From positions 183,794 through 247,793 of the forward strand of contig JBAMJR010000338.1 in assembly GCA_038501785.1 (NCBI GenBank): a DNA stretch of 64,000 bases, in the 5' to 3' direction. Position 1 is the first letter of the stretch; each line of letters starts with the position of its first letter. The DNA comes from Myoxocephalus aenaeus. Taxonomy: Eukaryota; Chordata; Actinopteri; Perciformes; Cottidae. The notes beneath the pieces were generated by a model. That model saw only the letters and a list, made by a program, of their open reading frames with translations. It was not told the DNA's origin and did not search any database. Of this stretch, positions 41,732 to 52,494 are shown piece by piece. Position numbers and translations under genes: made by a program.

Positions 41732-41945
41732 GTAAGAGCAAGACCTCTCCAGCTCACCTGCTGCATGAAGAAACACACGGATTAAAAGGACAATTTCTAC
41801 AGGAAGAAACACGGATTAAAAGGACAACTTCTACTGTGGAAAGAGACACTTTTATGGAGGAAATGGATAGGGCAGCGGTGAATTGAAGACGGTGACGTGG
41901 TAAAAGTAGCAAGAAGACGGAGGAAGACTAACGGAGCTAACGAAA

Positions 41946-43082
41946 ATGGAGGGAAACGATGCTGCTTCGCGCAGCAAGGATAAAGAGCAACAGATCGAAA
42001 TCCTTCGAAAGGTAATTCAGAATTACAAGGAAATGCTAGAAAAGGAAACAGATCAAGGTGCTGTTAGACACGAATTAAAAGAGTCTTTGCAAAACAAACA
42101 GAAGATTCTTGCTGAACTTTTAAGTGATGAAGATGATGATACAGATTTAGCTCTTAGACGTCCTGAACGGGCGAGAGTTCCCACTGAAAAGATGCTAGCA
42201 TACCGTAAAGAAGAGCAGAGCAAACGGATAAGGAGACTTGTTAGACTTTACGAACAGTGGAAAGCCCAAGCTCGTCAAACACGTCAGGAACTAAAATCTG
42301 AGCTAACAGAAAGTCACTTGGCATCCCTCGCAGACAATTTGGAAATAAGGAAAATGGATGTCATGAAAGTGTATGATGAACTGAGAGAGTGCGGCCCGCC
42401 TGATACTGAGCTAAGGCGTAAAGTTGATGCTTGTGCAGCAGTAACAAGTGACATTATCAAAATCTCGAACAAGAGACTGACTGGTGTAAATGGAGATTAT
42501 GATACAGAATATGAAGGACGGCGCTTGCGTGAGCTACTTGAGCCCGACTATGCCCGGTCCATTTATGGCTCCTCTGCCTCAGCACTGACTAGCAGTCATC
42601 ACTCCATGCACTCGAGTGTTGCAGCCAAGCGAGCAGAAGCAGCGGCGGAGTTAGCTGCTAAGGAAGCTGAATATAAGATGCTAACGGAGGAAAAGAGACA
42701 AAAGGAAAAAAATCGAGCTTTAGAGGAACAACACAGGAGGGAATTAGAAAAACACAAGGCCGAATTGGAACGATTACAAGCTGAGAAAGACTTAAAGGCC
42801 GCCCAAGCCAGACTTGAATCATATGACAGACAAGTGAGAGAGGAGTCTGATGCCCAGTCCTTTCAGTCATTTCAGGACCCTATTCCCTCCCTTCCCCCTG
42901 CAATAACGCACCCTCGCACAGTTGTCACTCCATCTCCTCCCATTGACGTATCCTGCCTAGCACAAGCTGTTCAAGACAGCATTGCTATTAACAGACTTCC
43001 AATGCCAGAGCCCACAGTATTTAATGGCAATCCAATTGACTTTGTTGAGTGGAAGGCTTCATTTATGTCCCTTTATAGATAG
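41946..43082 (+). CDS. BEL/Pao gag-like ORF
   Basis: A 378-residue ORF. The N-terminal two thirds are charged and predicted coiled coil (runs of Glu, Lys, Arg, Gln; EEKRQKEKNRALEEQHRREL), followed by a Pro-rich hinge and PTVFNGNPIDFVEWKASF, the start of the Pao capsid domain (often called DUF1759). It ends at TAG 43080-43082, but capsid homology continues in the +1 frame from about 43075. This suggests either a one-base insertion in the TTT at 43072-43074 or programmed +1 frameshifting. Confidence 0.8.
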   Translation: MEGNDAASRSKDKEQQIEILRKVIQNYKEMLEKETDQGAVRHELKESLQNKQKILAELLSDEDDDTDLALRRPERARVPTEKMLAYRKEEQSKRIRRLVRLYEQWKAQARQTRQELKSELTESHLASLADNLEIRKMDVMKVYDELRECGPPDTELRRKVDACAAVTSDIIKISNKRLTGVNGDYDTEYEGRRLRELLEPDYARSIYGSSASALTSSHHSMHSSVAAKRAEAAAELAAKEAEYKMLTEEKRQKEKNRALEEQHRRELEKHKAELERLQAEKDLKAAQARLESYDRQVREESDAQSFQSFQDPIPSLPPAITHPRTVVTPSPPIDVSCLAQAVQDSIAINRLPMPEPTVFNGNPIDFVEWKASFMSLYR

Positions 43083-46000
43083 AAAGAACATTCCCACTAC
43101 CGATAAGCTGCACTACCTCAAGAGATATGTAGGTGGCTCAGCTCACAAATGCTTAGAAGGGGCATTCTATCGTAGTGACAGCGAAGCTTATAGTGATGCT
43201 TGGAACAAGCTAAATCAAAGGTATGGCCAGCCGTTTATCATTCAAAAGGCCTTCAGAGAAAAGTTATCGAACTGGTCAAAACTACAGTCTAGAGATGCGG
43301 AAGGACTGAGAGATTTCTCAGATTTCTTAAATGCTTGTCTGCAGGCTATGCCCCATGTAAAAGGCTTAAACATCCTAAATGATTGTGAGGAAAATCAGAA
43401 GTTGATGCGGAAACTGCCAGAGTGGCTAGCCTCACGATGGAACCGGCAAGTGACACTGCGTCTCACGGAGGGAAAGGATTTCCCTAGCTTCAAGGACTTT
43501 GCCAAGTTCATGTCCGTGGAGGCCGAAACCGCCTGCAATCCAATCACCTCTTTCCTCGCTCTCCATTCAACTGAATCCTGTCAAGACAAGTGGAGCACAA
43601 GGGAAAGCAAAAGAAACAAAGCCAGCACCTTCAACACCCAAACAGTGGTGGAAAATAATAAGCAGACAACACCAAATGAAAAGGTCAAGACCCCTTGCAT
43701 GCTATGCCAGGATATCGGTCATCAGCTTTGCAAATGTCCAGAATTCATGAAAAGAAAACTGGAACACAGGAGGACGTACGTCAAAGATAACAGACTGTGT
43801 TACGGATGTCTAAAACCCGGTCACAGTGCAAAGGAGTGTCGGCATCGCCACACGTGCGACTCATGCAAAGGACGACATCCCACATGTCTTCACAATGATG
43901 GCTACGGAAAAGGTGAAAACAAAGAATGGGCAAAAAGGGAAAATTCAGCGCAACGCAGTGAAACAGAACCAACATCTGCTCTGTCCCTCAATGTCACCAG
44001 CCAAGGTCAGTCAGAAAACACCTCCATGATCGTGCCAGTGTGGGTGTCGAGCGACAATAATCCACACAGAGAAAAACTTGTGTATGCCCTGCTGGATACA
44101 CAAAGTGACACAACATTCATTGAGCAAGATGTAAGTAATGAACTGCAGCTCACTACTTACCCAGTTAAACTGAAACTCACGACTATGATGGGCGAAAATA
44201 TGGTCTTTAAAAGTGAACGGGCATCTGGTCTGCGTGTGAGAGGTTTCAATTCCACTGTGCACATCAAACTGCCTCCTACATACACCAAAGACTGCATCCC
44301 AGTGAACAGACAACATATACCAACGCACGAAACGACAAAAGGATGGCACCATCTCACAGCAATTGCAGACCAAATACCGCCTCTTCTTAACTGCGATGTG
44401 GGGTTACTGATAGGCTACAATTGTCCAGGAGCTCTCGTACCCAGACGTGTCATAACAGGAAAAGATGATGAACCCTTTGCCATTCTCACAGACTTAGGGT
44501 GGAGTATTGTCGGCTGTTCAGCACCTCATTCTGATGCGCAATTGCCAAACGGTCACTGTCACAGAGTAACCGTGAAGGAGCTGCCCGCAGTGACTCCAAT
44601 GGATGCAATAAGAATTCTCGAGACTGATTTTAGAGACACTCAAGGAGATGACAAAACAGTCTCTCAAGAAGATTTGATTTTTCTTGACAAATTAAAGGAA
44701 AGCATAAAGACAAACAGACATGGACATTATGAAATGCCCCTTCCCTTCAGAGAGAGGCCATGTTTACCTGATAACAAGCAGCTTGCTGCTGTGAGGCTCA
44801 GTCACCTGAAAAGGAAGTTCATTGCAAATGAGAGTTACAAGAACGACTACGTTAACTACATGAAGGATATCATAGAAAGAGGTGACGCCGAGGAGGTATG
44901 TGCAGAGGGCACTCCAGGAGAAAAATGGTACATACCTCACCATGGTGTTTATCACCCCAAAAAGCCTGAAAAGCTGAGAGTAGTTTACGACTGCTCGGCA
45001 AAGTACAAGGGAAGTAGCATCAATGAACATCTTCTCCCAGGCCCAGACATGATAAACAGCCTTACAGGTGTTCTCATTCGTTTCCGACAGCATCACATTG
45101 CTCTGATGTGTGACATAGAAAAGATGTTTCATCAGTTCCACGTCTCAGAGAATGACCGTGACTTCTTACGCTTCTTATGGTGGAAGAACGGCGACCTAAG
45201 CACACCTCCCCATGAATTCAGGATGAAGGTCCATCTCTTTGGAGCCGTATCTTCACCAGGGTGTGCAAATTATGGATTAAAGCAGCTCGCTAAAGAACAC
45301 AGTCATACACACCCATTAGGGTCACAGTTCATTGCCAGAGACTTTTATGTAGACGATGGCATCATTAGTGTTGAGTCTGCTGAAAAGGCCATTCAAATAG
45401 CAAAGGAGGCACGTGAGCTGTGTGCAAACAGAGGTTTACGGCTTCACAAATTTGTATCTAACAACTCTGCTGTTTTCCAGAGCATCCCCTCAACAGAACA
45501 CGCCACAGACATCAAAGCAAAGGATCTCAGATTCAATGACCCAGCCTTAGAGAGAGCATTGGGAATAGACTGGAACATCGAGTGTGACTGTTTCACCTTC
45601 AAGGTCTCACCAAAGAACCAGCCTGCAACACGGCGCGGCATCCTGTCATCTGTTGCCTCCATATATGACCCGCTGGGCTTCGTAGCTCCATACCTCCTCA
45701 ACGGAAAGAATATTCTCCAGGAGATGTGCCATCAAGGAACAGGATGGGATGACCCAATTCCAGAGCGATTGAAGCCACGGTGGGAGAAATGGCAAGATGA
45801 CCTTGTTAAACTGGAAAGGATACAGGTAGCTCGCTGCTACCAGCCAGCTGGCTTTGGAAAGGTGATAAAAACAGAACTACATCACTTCTCAGATGCCAGC
45901 ACCACGGGCTACGGACAATGCACATACCTGAGACTGAAGAATGAAAGAGGAGACATTCACTGTGTTCTTCTCATGGGAAAAGCGCGCGTCTCACCGCTGA

Positions 46001-47937
46001 AGGTCACAACTATACCCAGGTTAGAACTTGCCGCAGCAGTTGTCTCAGTCACAGTGAGCAATATGCTCAAAGAAGAATTAGGCTACTATAATGTAGAAGA
46101 GTTCTTTTGGACAGATTCTAAGGTTGTCTTAGGCTACATTAATAATGATGCTCGCCGCTTTCACACCTTTGTAGCAAATAGAGTGCAGAAAATCCGTCAT
46201 GCCTCAGACCCCAAGCAATGGTTCTATGTACCAACTGATGAAAACCCAGCAGACTACGCGTCAAGGGGGAAAACAGTAGACGAGTTGCTTTCTACTGATT
46301 GGTTCACTGGCCCCAGCTTTCTGTGGAAAAAGGAGATAGAAATGCCAACGGAGATGCCTTTAGAGCTACCTGTTGGTGACCCAGAAGTTAGAAAGGCTCA
46401 GACATTCCAGACAAAGACCTCAGAACAAGTTGACCTTGTAGGCAGACTGAAAAAGTTTTCATGTTGGTCTCGGGCCATCAAGGCAGTGGCGCGTCTCTTG
46501 CGCTGTGCTAGAAAGGTCAAATCATGTGACCTCTCAACAGTTAGTGAAAGACAAAGCGCAGAGCGACTCATCATCAAAGACATACAAAGCCAAACATACG
46601 GAGAAGAGATAAAGCTACTAAGCAAAGGACATCAGCTACCAAGAAACAACAAGCTGTATCACCTCGATGCTTTCCTGGATGCAGAGGGTGTGCTCAAGGT
46701 GGGAGGTAGGCTCAGCCGCTCATCTTTCCCTAACGCTTTCAAACACCCAACAGTCATTCCTCAGGGACATCACGTAACAAATCTGATCATCGCCCACCAT
46801 CATGAAACAGTGAAACATCAGGGAAAAGACTTCACCATCAATGAAATTAGGTCCAATGGCTATTGGATCTGTGGACTGAGCAGAGCAGTCGCAACCTACA
46901 TCCGTCACTGTGTGACGTGTCGAAGGCTGAGAAGGCCAGTTGAAAGCCAAAGGATGAGTGACCTACCTGTTGAACGGACAGAACCCACCCCACCGTTCAC
47001 TTACTGTGGGATGGACTGTTTTGGTCCTTTCTTGACAAAACAAGGGAGAAAACAAGAAAAAAGGTATGGGTTGCTCTTTACCTGCTTCTGCTCTAGAGCC
47101 ATTCATATTGAAATGTTAGAGGACTTATCCACAGACACATTCATTAATGGACTGAGATGCTTTATTGCTTTAAGAGGTGCTGTGCGACAAATTAAATGTG
47201 ACCAAGGCACTAACTTCATGGGTGCAAAAAATGAACTGAACGCTACATTGCAAGAATTGGACATGAATAGACTGAATGTATTTCTCACAGAAAAGCAGTG
47301 TGACTTTGTAATGAATGCACCTCATGCCAGCCTTGCAGGGGGGGTGTGGGAACGGCAAATAAGAACGATCAAAAGCGTTCTAAACGCCACTCTGCTACTC
47401 TCCACTGGTAGGCTTAATGATATGTCATTGCGCACCTTCTTTTATGAAACCATGTCCATTGTGAACAGCCGTCCACTCACAGTTGATGCTTTGAACAGCC
47501 CCAATGGTTTAGAGCCACTTACTCCTAACCACCTGATCACAATGAAATCCACCACAGCCTTGCCTCCACCTGGCAAATTTGAAAGAGAGGATCTTTATGG
47601 ACGAAAGAGGTGGCGTCAGGTGCAGTACTTGACGGAACAGTTTTGGAGTAGATGGAAAAAAGAGTACCTCCACAACATCACAACAAGACAGTGCTGGCAT
47701 AGCACTAAAAGGAACCTGCAGGTCGGTGATATAGTACTGGACGCTGAGGACACTTTACCACGAAGCAAATGGAGACTTGGGACGGTCTCAGAAGTCATTC
47801 AAGGCAAAGATGGACTTGTGAGACGGGCCAAAATCTTGTTTGGAGAGAAGGAACTGAACCACAAAGGAGAGCGCACCAGCAGGCCCGCTTTGGAGCGCCC
47901 TGTCCAGAAATTAGTTGTATTGCTAGAAGCTGTTTAA
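43075..47937 (+). CDS. BEL/Pao capsid remainder and Pol: PR, RT, RNase H, integrase
   Basis: An uninterrupted frame (open from 42982). In order: rest of capsid (KLHYLKRYVGG), CCHC zinc knuckles (CMLCQDIGHQLCKC; CYGCLKPGHSAKEC), aspartic protease-like ALLDTQSDTTFI, RT with FYVDDGIIS, RNase H (HHFSDASTTGYG, PRLELAAAVV, FWTDSKVVLGY, NPADYASRG), H2C2 integrase (HHHETVKHQG, CVTCRRLR) with DDE blocks (GMDCFGPF, CDQGTNF, ERQIRTIK) and a C-terminal domain (DUF5641-like) ending GDIVLDAEDTLPRSKW. All catalytic blocks look intact, so the element may still be, or recently was, mobile. Upstream part of the frame (42982-43068) overlaps gag and is not thought to be protein. Confidence 0.9.
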   Translation: MDRKNIPTTDKLHYLKRYVGGSAHKCLEGAFYRSDSEAYSDAWNKLNQRYGQPFIIQKAFREKLSNWSKLQSRDAEGLRDFSDFLNACLQAMPHVKGLNILNDCEENQKLMRKLPEWLASRWNRQVTLRLTEGKDFPSFKDFAKFMSVEAETACNPITSFLALHSTESCQDKWSTRESKRNKASTFNTQTVVENNKQTTPNEKVKTPCMLCQDIGHQLCKCPEFMKRKLEHRRTYVKDNRLCYGCLKPGHSAKECRHRHTCDSCKGRHPTCLHNDGYGKGENKEWAKRENSAQRSETEPTSALSLNVTSQGQSENTSMIVPVWVSSDNNPHREKLVYALLDTQSDTTFIEQDVSNELQLTTYPVKLKLTTMMGENMVFKSERASGLRVRGFNSTVHIKLPPTYTKDCIPVNRQHIPTHETTKGWHHLTAIADQIPPLLNCDVGLLIGYNCPGALVPRRVITGKDDEPFAILTDLGWSIVGCSAPHSDAQLPNGHCHRVTVKELPAVTPMDAIRILETDFRDTQGDDKTVSQEDLIFLDKLKESIKTNRHGHYEMPLPFRERPCLPDNKQLAAVRLSHLKRKFIANESYKNDYVNYMKDIIERGDAEEVCAEGTPGEKWYIPHHGVYHPKKPEKLRVVYDCSAKYKGSSINEHLLPGPDMINSLTGVLIRFRQHHIALMCDIEKMFHQFHVSENDRDFLRFLWWKNGDLSTPPHEFRMKVHLFGAVSSPGCANYGLKQLAKEHSHTHPLGSQFIARDFYVDDGIISVESAEKAIQIAKEARELCANRGLRLHKFVSNNSAVFQSIPSTEHATDIKAKDLRFNDPALERALGIDWNIECDCFTFKVSPKNQPATRRGILSSVASIYDPLGFVAPYLLNGKNILQEMCHQGTGWDDPIPERLKPRWEKWQDDLVKLERIQVARCYQPAGFGKVIKTELHHFSDASTTGYGQCTYLRLKNERGDIHCVLLMGKARVSPLKVTTIPRLELAAAVVSVTVSNMLKEELGYYNVEEFFWTDSKVVLGYINNDARRFHTFVANRVQKIRHASDPKQWFYVPTDENPADYASRGKTVDELLSTDWFTGPSFLWKKEIEMPTEMPLELPVGDPEVRKAQTFQTKTSEQVDLVGRLKKFSCWSRAIKAVARLLRCARKVKSCDLSTVSERQSAERLIIKDIQSQTYGEEIKLLSKGHQLPRNNKLYHLDAFLDAEGVLKVGGRLSRSSFPNAFKHPTVIPQGHHVTNLIIAHHHETVKHQGKDFTINEIRSNGYWICGLSRAVATYIRHCVTCRRLRRPVESQRMSDLPVERTEPTPPFTYCGMDCFGPFLTKQGRKQEKRYGLLFTCFCSRAIHIEMLEDLSTDTFINGLRCFIALRGAVRQIKCDQGTNFMGAKNELNATLQELDMNRLNVFLTEKQCDFVMNAPHASLAGGVWERQIRTIKSVLNATLLLSTGRLNDMSLRTFFYETMSIVNSRPLTVDALNSPNGLEPLTPNHLITMKSTTALPPPGKFEREDLYGRKRWRQVQYLTEQFWSRWKKEYLHNITTRQCWHSTKRNLQVGDIVLDAEDTLPRSKWRLGTVSEVIQGKDGLVRRAKILFGEKELNHKGERTSRPALERPVQKLVVLLEAV

Positions 47938-48067
47938 GCACTATGCAGTTAAGAAATGTGATATATTTTTCTGTGTGGTATAGTCTATACATTTGAAGGG
48001 TTATTCTGTAAGTGGAAATTATGTTTTAAAGTTTCCATTTGGTTAAAACAGTATAATTTGGTGGGAG

Positions 48068-48486
48068 TGTAAATAACCCCATGGAAGGTTTATTGTTTTG
48101 TGTTGATTGCCTACTTTGCATTTGTCTTATTGGTTCTTGACATATGCCAAGATGTTTATATTGTATTGTTTGAAGAGTTTATAGAGGCTTTGTGCTACTT
48201 TCTCTTAAATAGATAAATTTGACCTTTTATTTTGAAAAGGTAAAAGGAAGTGCAGTTTTGTTTTATGTTTGAACTTTAACTTGATGATACGGCGACGGAG
48301 TTTGTTGTCACGGACAGATGCGCCGTAAAAAAGTAATAATTTAATGGACCCGTATGAGGCTAATGCTCTTACGGTGGTGATAGTACAAGTTCAATGGATG
48401 TATGTTGACCCATAAAGAAGAACAATAAAGGAGTAATTTCACCAGCAGTAAGTTTCACGCCACTCTATATACGGGGATCCGTTACA
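48068..48486 (+). repeat. BEL/Pao 3' LTR
   Basis: A 419-bp LTR preceded by the short purine stretch GGTGGGAG (polypurine tract). It is identical to the 5' LTR except for one base seen near position 223 of the LTR. Confidence 0.95.
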
Positions 48487-48719
48487 CAATCTTTTTTTTT
48501 ACTTGGTCTGAGGAAATATTCTAATATTTAGAGATAGGATATTTGAGTTTTCTTAAGCTGTAAGCCATAATCAGCAATATTAATAGAATAAAAGGCTTGC
48601 AATATTTCAGTTGATTTGTAATGAATCCAGAATGCATGACATTTTTATTTTTTATTTATTGCATTACAGAAAATAAAGAACTTTATCACAATATTCTAAT
48701 TTTCTGAGACAGTCCTGTA

Positions 48720-49225
48720 TATACACATATATAGTACACGATACATACGCACATACAGTACATATATCGTCATAAGTATACATGTATTCGTATACTACTA
48801 CCAGCAGGGACATTTAAATAAATATAATCTGATTGATTTGGATGATGAGGCACTTAAAATTTGCCGATCCATTTACACTGATGCATTTAACTTGATATTT
48901 TGCGACGCTTATGTCTCGCAGCGGGGGCAGTGTTAAGCTGCGTTCACAGCAAAAACGTTGCGAATATTCGCAACGCGTTTGCTGTGAATGATTAAGGTCT
49001 TCAATTCCTCATATGCGTTCATGATCATCTCCTGCTTCTCAGCGGAGAGAAAAAAAAGGTATTTTTTATTTTTTTAGACATGTTTTTATGTTCAAGCCTC
49101 ACATAAAGAATGAAAGAGAGGTAAACAGCGTATTGATTAAACACTGATATCAGATCAATAATCAGCACATGATCAATATAAAAGTCTAAATGTAGTGCAG
49201 TAAAACGTACTTCAAGGAAATACAA
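48720..49225. other. Intergenic with a 46-bp palindrome
   Basis: Positions 48943-48988 form a near-perfect palindrome centred on GCGAATATTCGC (arms TTCACAGCAAA and TTTGCTGTGAA). No gene is seen. The 127-codon - strand ORF at 49025-49408 overlaps the LINE fragment and is a shadow. Confidence 0.55.
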
Positions 49226-51870
49226 GTACCTGGAACTGATCATCCAGTCTGTCCTCTGCTCACTGTGTGGTTTGGATCGCCCACCAAACAGGACAGAGAG
49301 ACTACAACAGATCATCAGGTCTGCAGAGAGAACTATTGGTTCCAGCCTGCCCTCCATCCTGGACTTACACACCTCCAGAGTCAGGAAGCGGGCTGTAAAG
49401 ACCACCACAGACCCCTCACACCCTGTGGACCCTCACACCCTGTAGACCCTCTCACCCTGTAGACCCCTCACACCCTGTGGACCCCTCACACCCTGTAGAC
49501 CCTCACACCCTGTAGACCCCTCACACCCTGTGGACCCCTCACACCCTGTAGACCCTCACACCCTGTAGACCCCTCACACCCTGTGGACCCCTCACACCCT
49601 GTGGACCCCTCACACCCTGTGGACCCCTCACACCCTGTGGACCCTCACACCCTGTAGACCCCTCACACCCTGTGGACCCCTCACACCCTGTGGACCCTCA
49701 CACCCTGTAGACCCTCACACCCTGTAGACCCTCACACCCTGTGGACCCTCACACCCTGTAGACCCCTCACACCCTGTGGACCCTCACACCCTGTGGACCC
49801 TCACACCCTGTAGACCCCTCACACCCTGTGGACCCCTCACACCCTGTAGACCCCTCTCACCCTGTGGACCCTCACACCCTGTAGACCCCTCACACCCTGT
49901 AGACCCCTCACACCCTGTGGACCCTCACACCCTGTAGACCCTCACACCCTGTAGACCCTCTCACCCTGTAGACCCCTCACACCCTGTGGACCCTCACACC
50001 CTGTAGACCCCTCACACCCTGTAGACCCCTCACACCCTGTGGACCCTCACACCCTGTAGACCCTCACACCCTGTAGACCCCTCACACCCTGTGGACCCTC
50101 ACACCCTGTAGACCCCTCACACCCTGTGGACCCCTCACACCCTGTAGACCCCTCTCACCCTGTGGACCCTCACACCCTGTGGACCCCTCACACCCTGTGG
50201 ACCCTCACACCCTGTAGACCCCTCACACCCTGTGGACCCTCACACCCTGTGGACCCTCACACCCTGTAGACCCCTCACACCCTGTGGACCCTCACACCCT
50301 GTAGACCCCTCTCACCCTGTGGACCCTCACACCCTGTAGACCCCTCACACCCTGTAGACCCCTCACACCCTGTGGACCCCTCACACCCTGTAGACCCTCA
50401 CACCCTGTGGACCCCTCACACCCTGTAGACCCTCACACCCTGTGGACCCTCACACCCTGTGGACCCTCACACCCTGTAGACCCTCACACCCTGTGGACCC
50501 TCACACCCTGTAGACCCTCACACCCTGTAGACCCTCACACCCTGTGGACCCTCACACCCTGTAGACCCCTCACACCCTGTGGACCCTCACACCCTGTGGA
50601 CCCTCACACCCTGTAGACCCCTCACACCCTGTGGACCCCTCACACCCTGTAGACCCCTCTCACCCTGTGGACCCTCACACCCTGTAGACCCCTCACACCC
50701 TGTAGACCCCTCACACCCTGTGGACCCTCACACCCTGTGGACCCTCACACCCTGTAGACCCTCACACCCTGTGGACCCTCACACCCTGTAGACCCTCACA
50801 CCCTGTAGACCCTCACACCCTGTGGACCCTCACACCCTGTAGACCCCTCACACCCTGTGGACCCTCACACCCTGTAGACCCTCTCACCCTGTAGACCCTC
50901 TCACCCTGTGGACCCTCACACCCTGTGGACCCTCACACCCTGTAGACCCTCACACCCTGTGGACCCTCACACCCTGTAGACCCTCACACCCTGTAGACCC
51001 TCACACCCTGTGGACCCTCACACCCTGTAGACCCCTCACACCCTGTGGACCCTCACACCCTGTGGACCCTCACACCCTGTAGACCCCTCACACCCTGTGG
51101 ACCCCTCACACCCTGTAGACCCTCACACCCTGTAGACCCTCACACCCTGTAGACCCTCTCACCCTGTAGACCCTCTCACCCTGTGGACCCTCACACCCTG
51201 TAGACCCCTCACACCCTGTAGACCCCTCACACCCTGTGGACCCTCACACCCTGTAGACCCTCACACCCTGTAGACCCTCACACCCTGTAGACCCCTCACA
51301 CCCTGTGGACCCTCACACCCTGTAGACCCTCACACCCTGTAGACCCCTCACACCCTGTGGACCCTCACACCCTGTAGACCCTCACACCCTGTGGACCCCT
51401 CACACCCTGTAGACCCCTCTCACCCTGTGGACCCTCACACCCTGTGGACCCCTCACACCCTGTGGACCCTCACACCCTGTAGACCCCTCACACCCTGTGG
51501 ACCCTCACACCCTGTGGACCCTCACACCCTGTAGACCCCTCACACCCTGTGGACCCTCTCACCCTGTGGACCCTCACACCCTAGACCCTCACACCCTGTA
51601 GACCCCTCTCACCCTGTGGACCCTCACACCCTGTACACCCTCTCACCCTGTAGACCCTCACACCCTGTAGACCCTCACACCCTGTAGACCCTCACACCCT
51701 GTAGACCCTCACTGGACACAAGCTGTTCACCTCCTCCCCTCTGGGGGGCGCTACAGAGCTCTGTACGCCAGAACCAGCAGACACAGGAACAGCTTCTTCC
51801 CACTGGAGTCACTCTGATGAACATTAACAGACTCCTCCATCTGCACTATCTGCACTTTTTTTGGTACTGT
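49226..51870 (+). pseudogene. LINE RT C-terminal fragment split by a minisatellite
   Basis: The left part reads IIRSAERTIGSSLPSILDL, then HTSRVRKRAVKTTTDPSHP. The right part, after the array, resumes at 51713 with GHKLFTSSPLW then QNQQTQEQLLPTG, matching GHNLF...SRHTNSFFP in the fragment at 19.3 kb (with a frame slip). Between them 2.3 kb of 17/18-bp repeats interrupts the conserved DPSHPGHKLF motif exactly after SHP. It is dead. Confidence 0.75.
49408..51712. repeat. 17/18-bp minisatellite, about 130 copies
   Basis: The unit is CCCTCACACCCTGTGGA, with CCCC (18 bp), TAGA and CTCTCACC variants. The mixture of 17 and 18 bp breaks reading frames. The unit is a copy of the LINE codons for Asp-Pro-Ser-His-Pro. 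Confidence 0.97.
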
Positions 51871-51959
51871 TGTCTTTAATGTTTAATTAGTTCATTAGTA
51901 GTACTTAACAGTGAGTACTGGAATAGTACATGTTGTTTCTCTCCTGACCTCCGGGGGGC

Positions 51960-52111
51960 GACGGTCTCTCTCTTTACACGAAAACACGTGACCGGAAGTA
52001 AGTGACCCGGAAGTGAAGTTTCATTGTGATCTCGGACTGCCGGCGGGAAGCGGCTGCGTTAGCTCACAAGCTTCGTTCTGTTTGTGGTCGGAAAGAGCAG
52101 AAAACACTCAG
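51960..52111 (+). promoter_or_regulatory. srrt: srrt promoter and 5' UTR exon 1
   Basis: GC-rich sequence with an E-box CACGTG (51985-51990) and two ETS-type CCGGAAGT sites 15 bp apart (51992-51999 and 52007-52014), a common arrangement in TATA-less housekeeping promoters. A non-coding exon probably ends at CACTCAG/gtgacg (52111/52112). The transcription start is inferred and not visible directly. A LINE remnant ends only about 100 bp upstream. Confidence 0.6.
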
Positions 52112-52494
52112 GTGACGTTTATGAAGTACTATAATAATATTATATGATATTATATTAACTCCTCAGTGACGTTTCTTCTTCACGGACTCGAGCGGAAGCG
52201 AGTTTTAGCTCCGTTAGCTCGTTAGCTGACTAGCTAGTTAGCCTCCGCTAGCTAACTGCTAGCTGAGACTCAGCTCACTTTAATGTTTGTTTCTGTTTTG
52301 ACTTGAAGTTATTTTTGTCTAATCGTTTACAGCCTGCGAGAATAAAACGTTTATTTTATTGTTGACCGGACGGTCAAACGGGTTTTATGGATATTTGTGG
52401 TTGTTTCAGAGAGTTTGTTTTAAAAGCTGATGGAGCAGAAGCTAACATGCTAATTACAGCTGTGCTCCTGTGTGTCCTACGTCACATAATACCA

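Larger units (their letters stand above)
41313..48486 (+). mobile_element. BEL/Pao LTR retrotransposon, complete
   Basis: Two 419-bp LTRs (41313-41731 and 48068-48486) begin TGTAAATAACC and end GGATCCGTTACA. The insertion is flanked by a 5-bp duplication CAATC (41308-41312 and 48487-48491), in the range for BEL/Pao. By eye the LTRs differ at one site (GATGGTACGG versus GATGATACGG), so the insertion is young. The interior carries gag and pol in two overlapping frames. BEL/Pao elements are metazoan retrotransposons without a clear envelope gene; none is seen here. Confidence 0.95.
38499..48717. mobile_element. Tc1/mariner element, rearranged, split by L2 and BEL insertions
   Basis: The left terminus CAGGACTGTCTCAGAAAATT at 38499 and the right terminus ending CTGAGACAGTCCTG at 48717 are inverted repeats of more than 200 bp, flanked by TA. 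Between them, 38735-38925 is repeated in inverted orientation at 39463-39656, and the two transposase halves face each other. The L2 stub (39657-41307) and the BEL/Pao element (41313-48486) are inserted in the right arm: GCTGTTAT before them and CAATCTTTTTT after them rejoin to match the left arm. Confidence 0.85.

Noticed and set aside
44011..45701. Short - strand ORFs under BEL pol
   Set aside because: Shadows of the pol frame.
50407..50791. ORFs encoding DPHTLWTLTPCR repeats
   Set aside because: Local frame runs within the 17/18-bp array; not coding.
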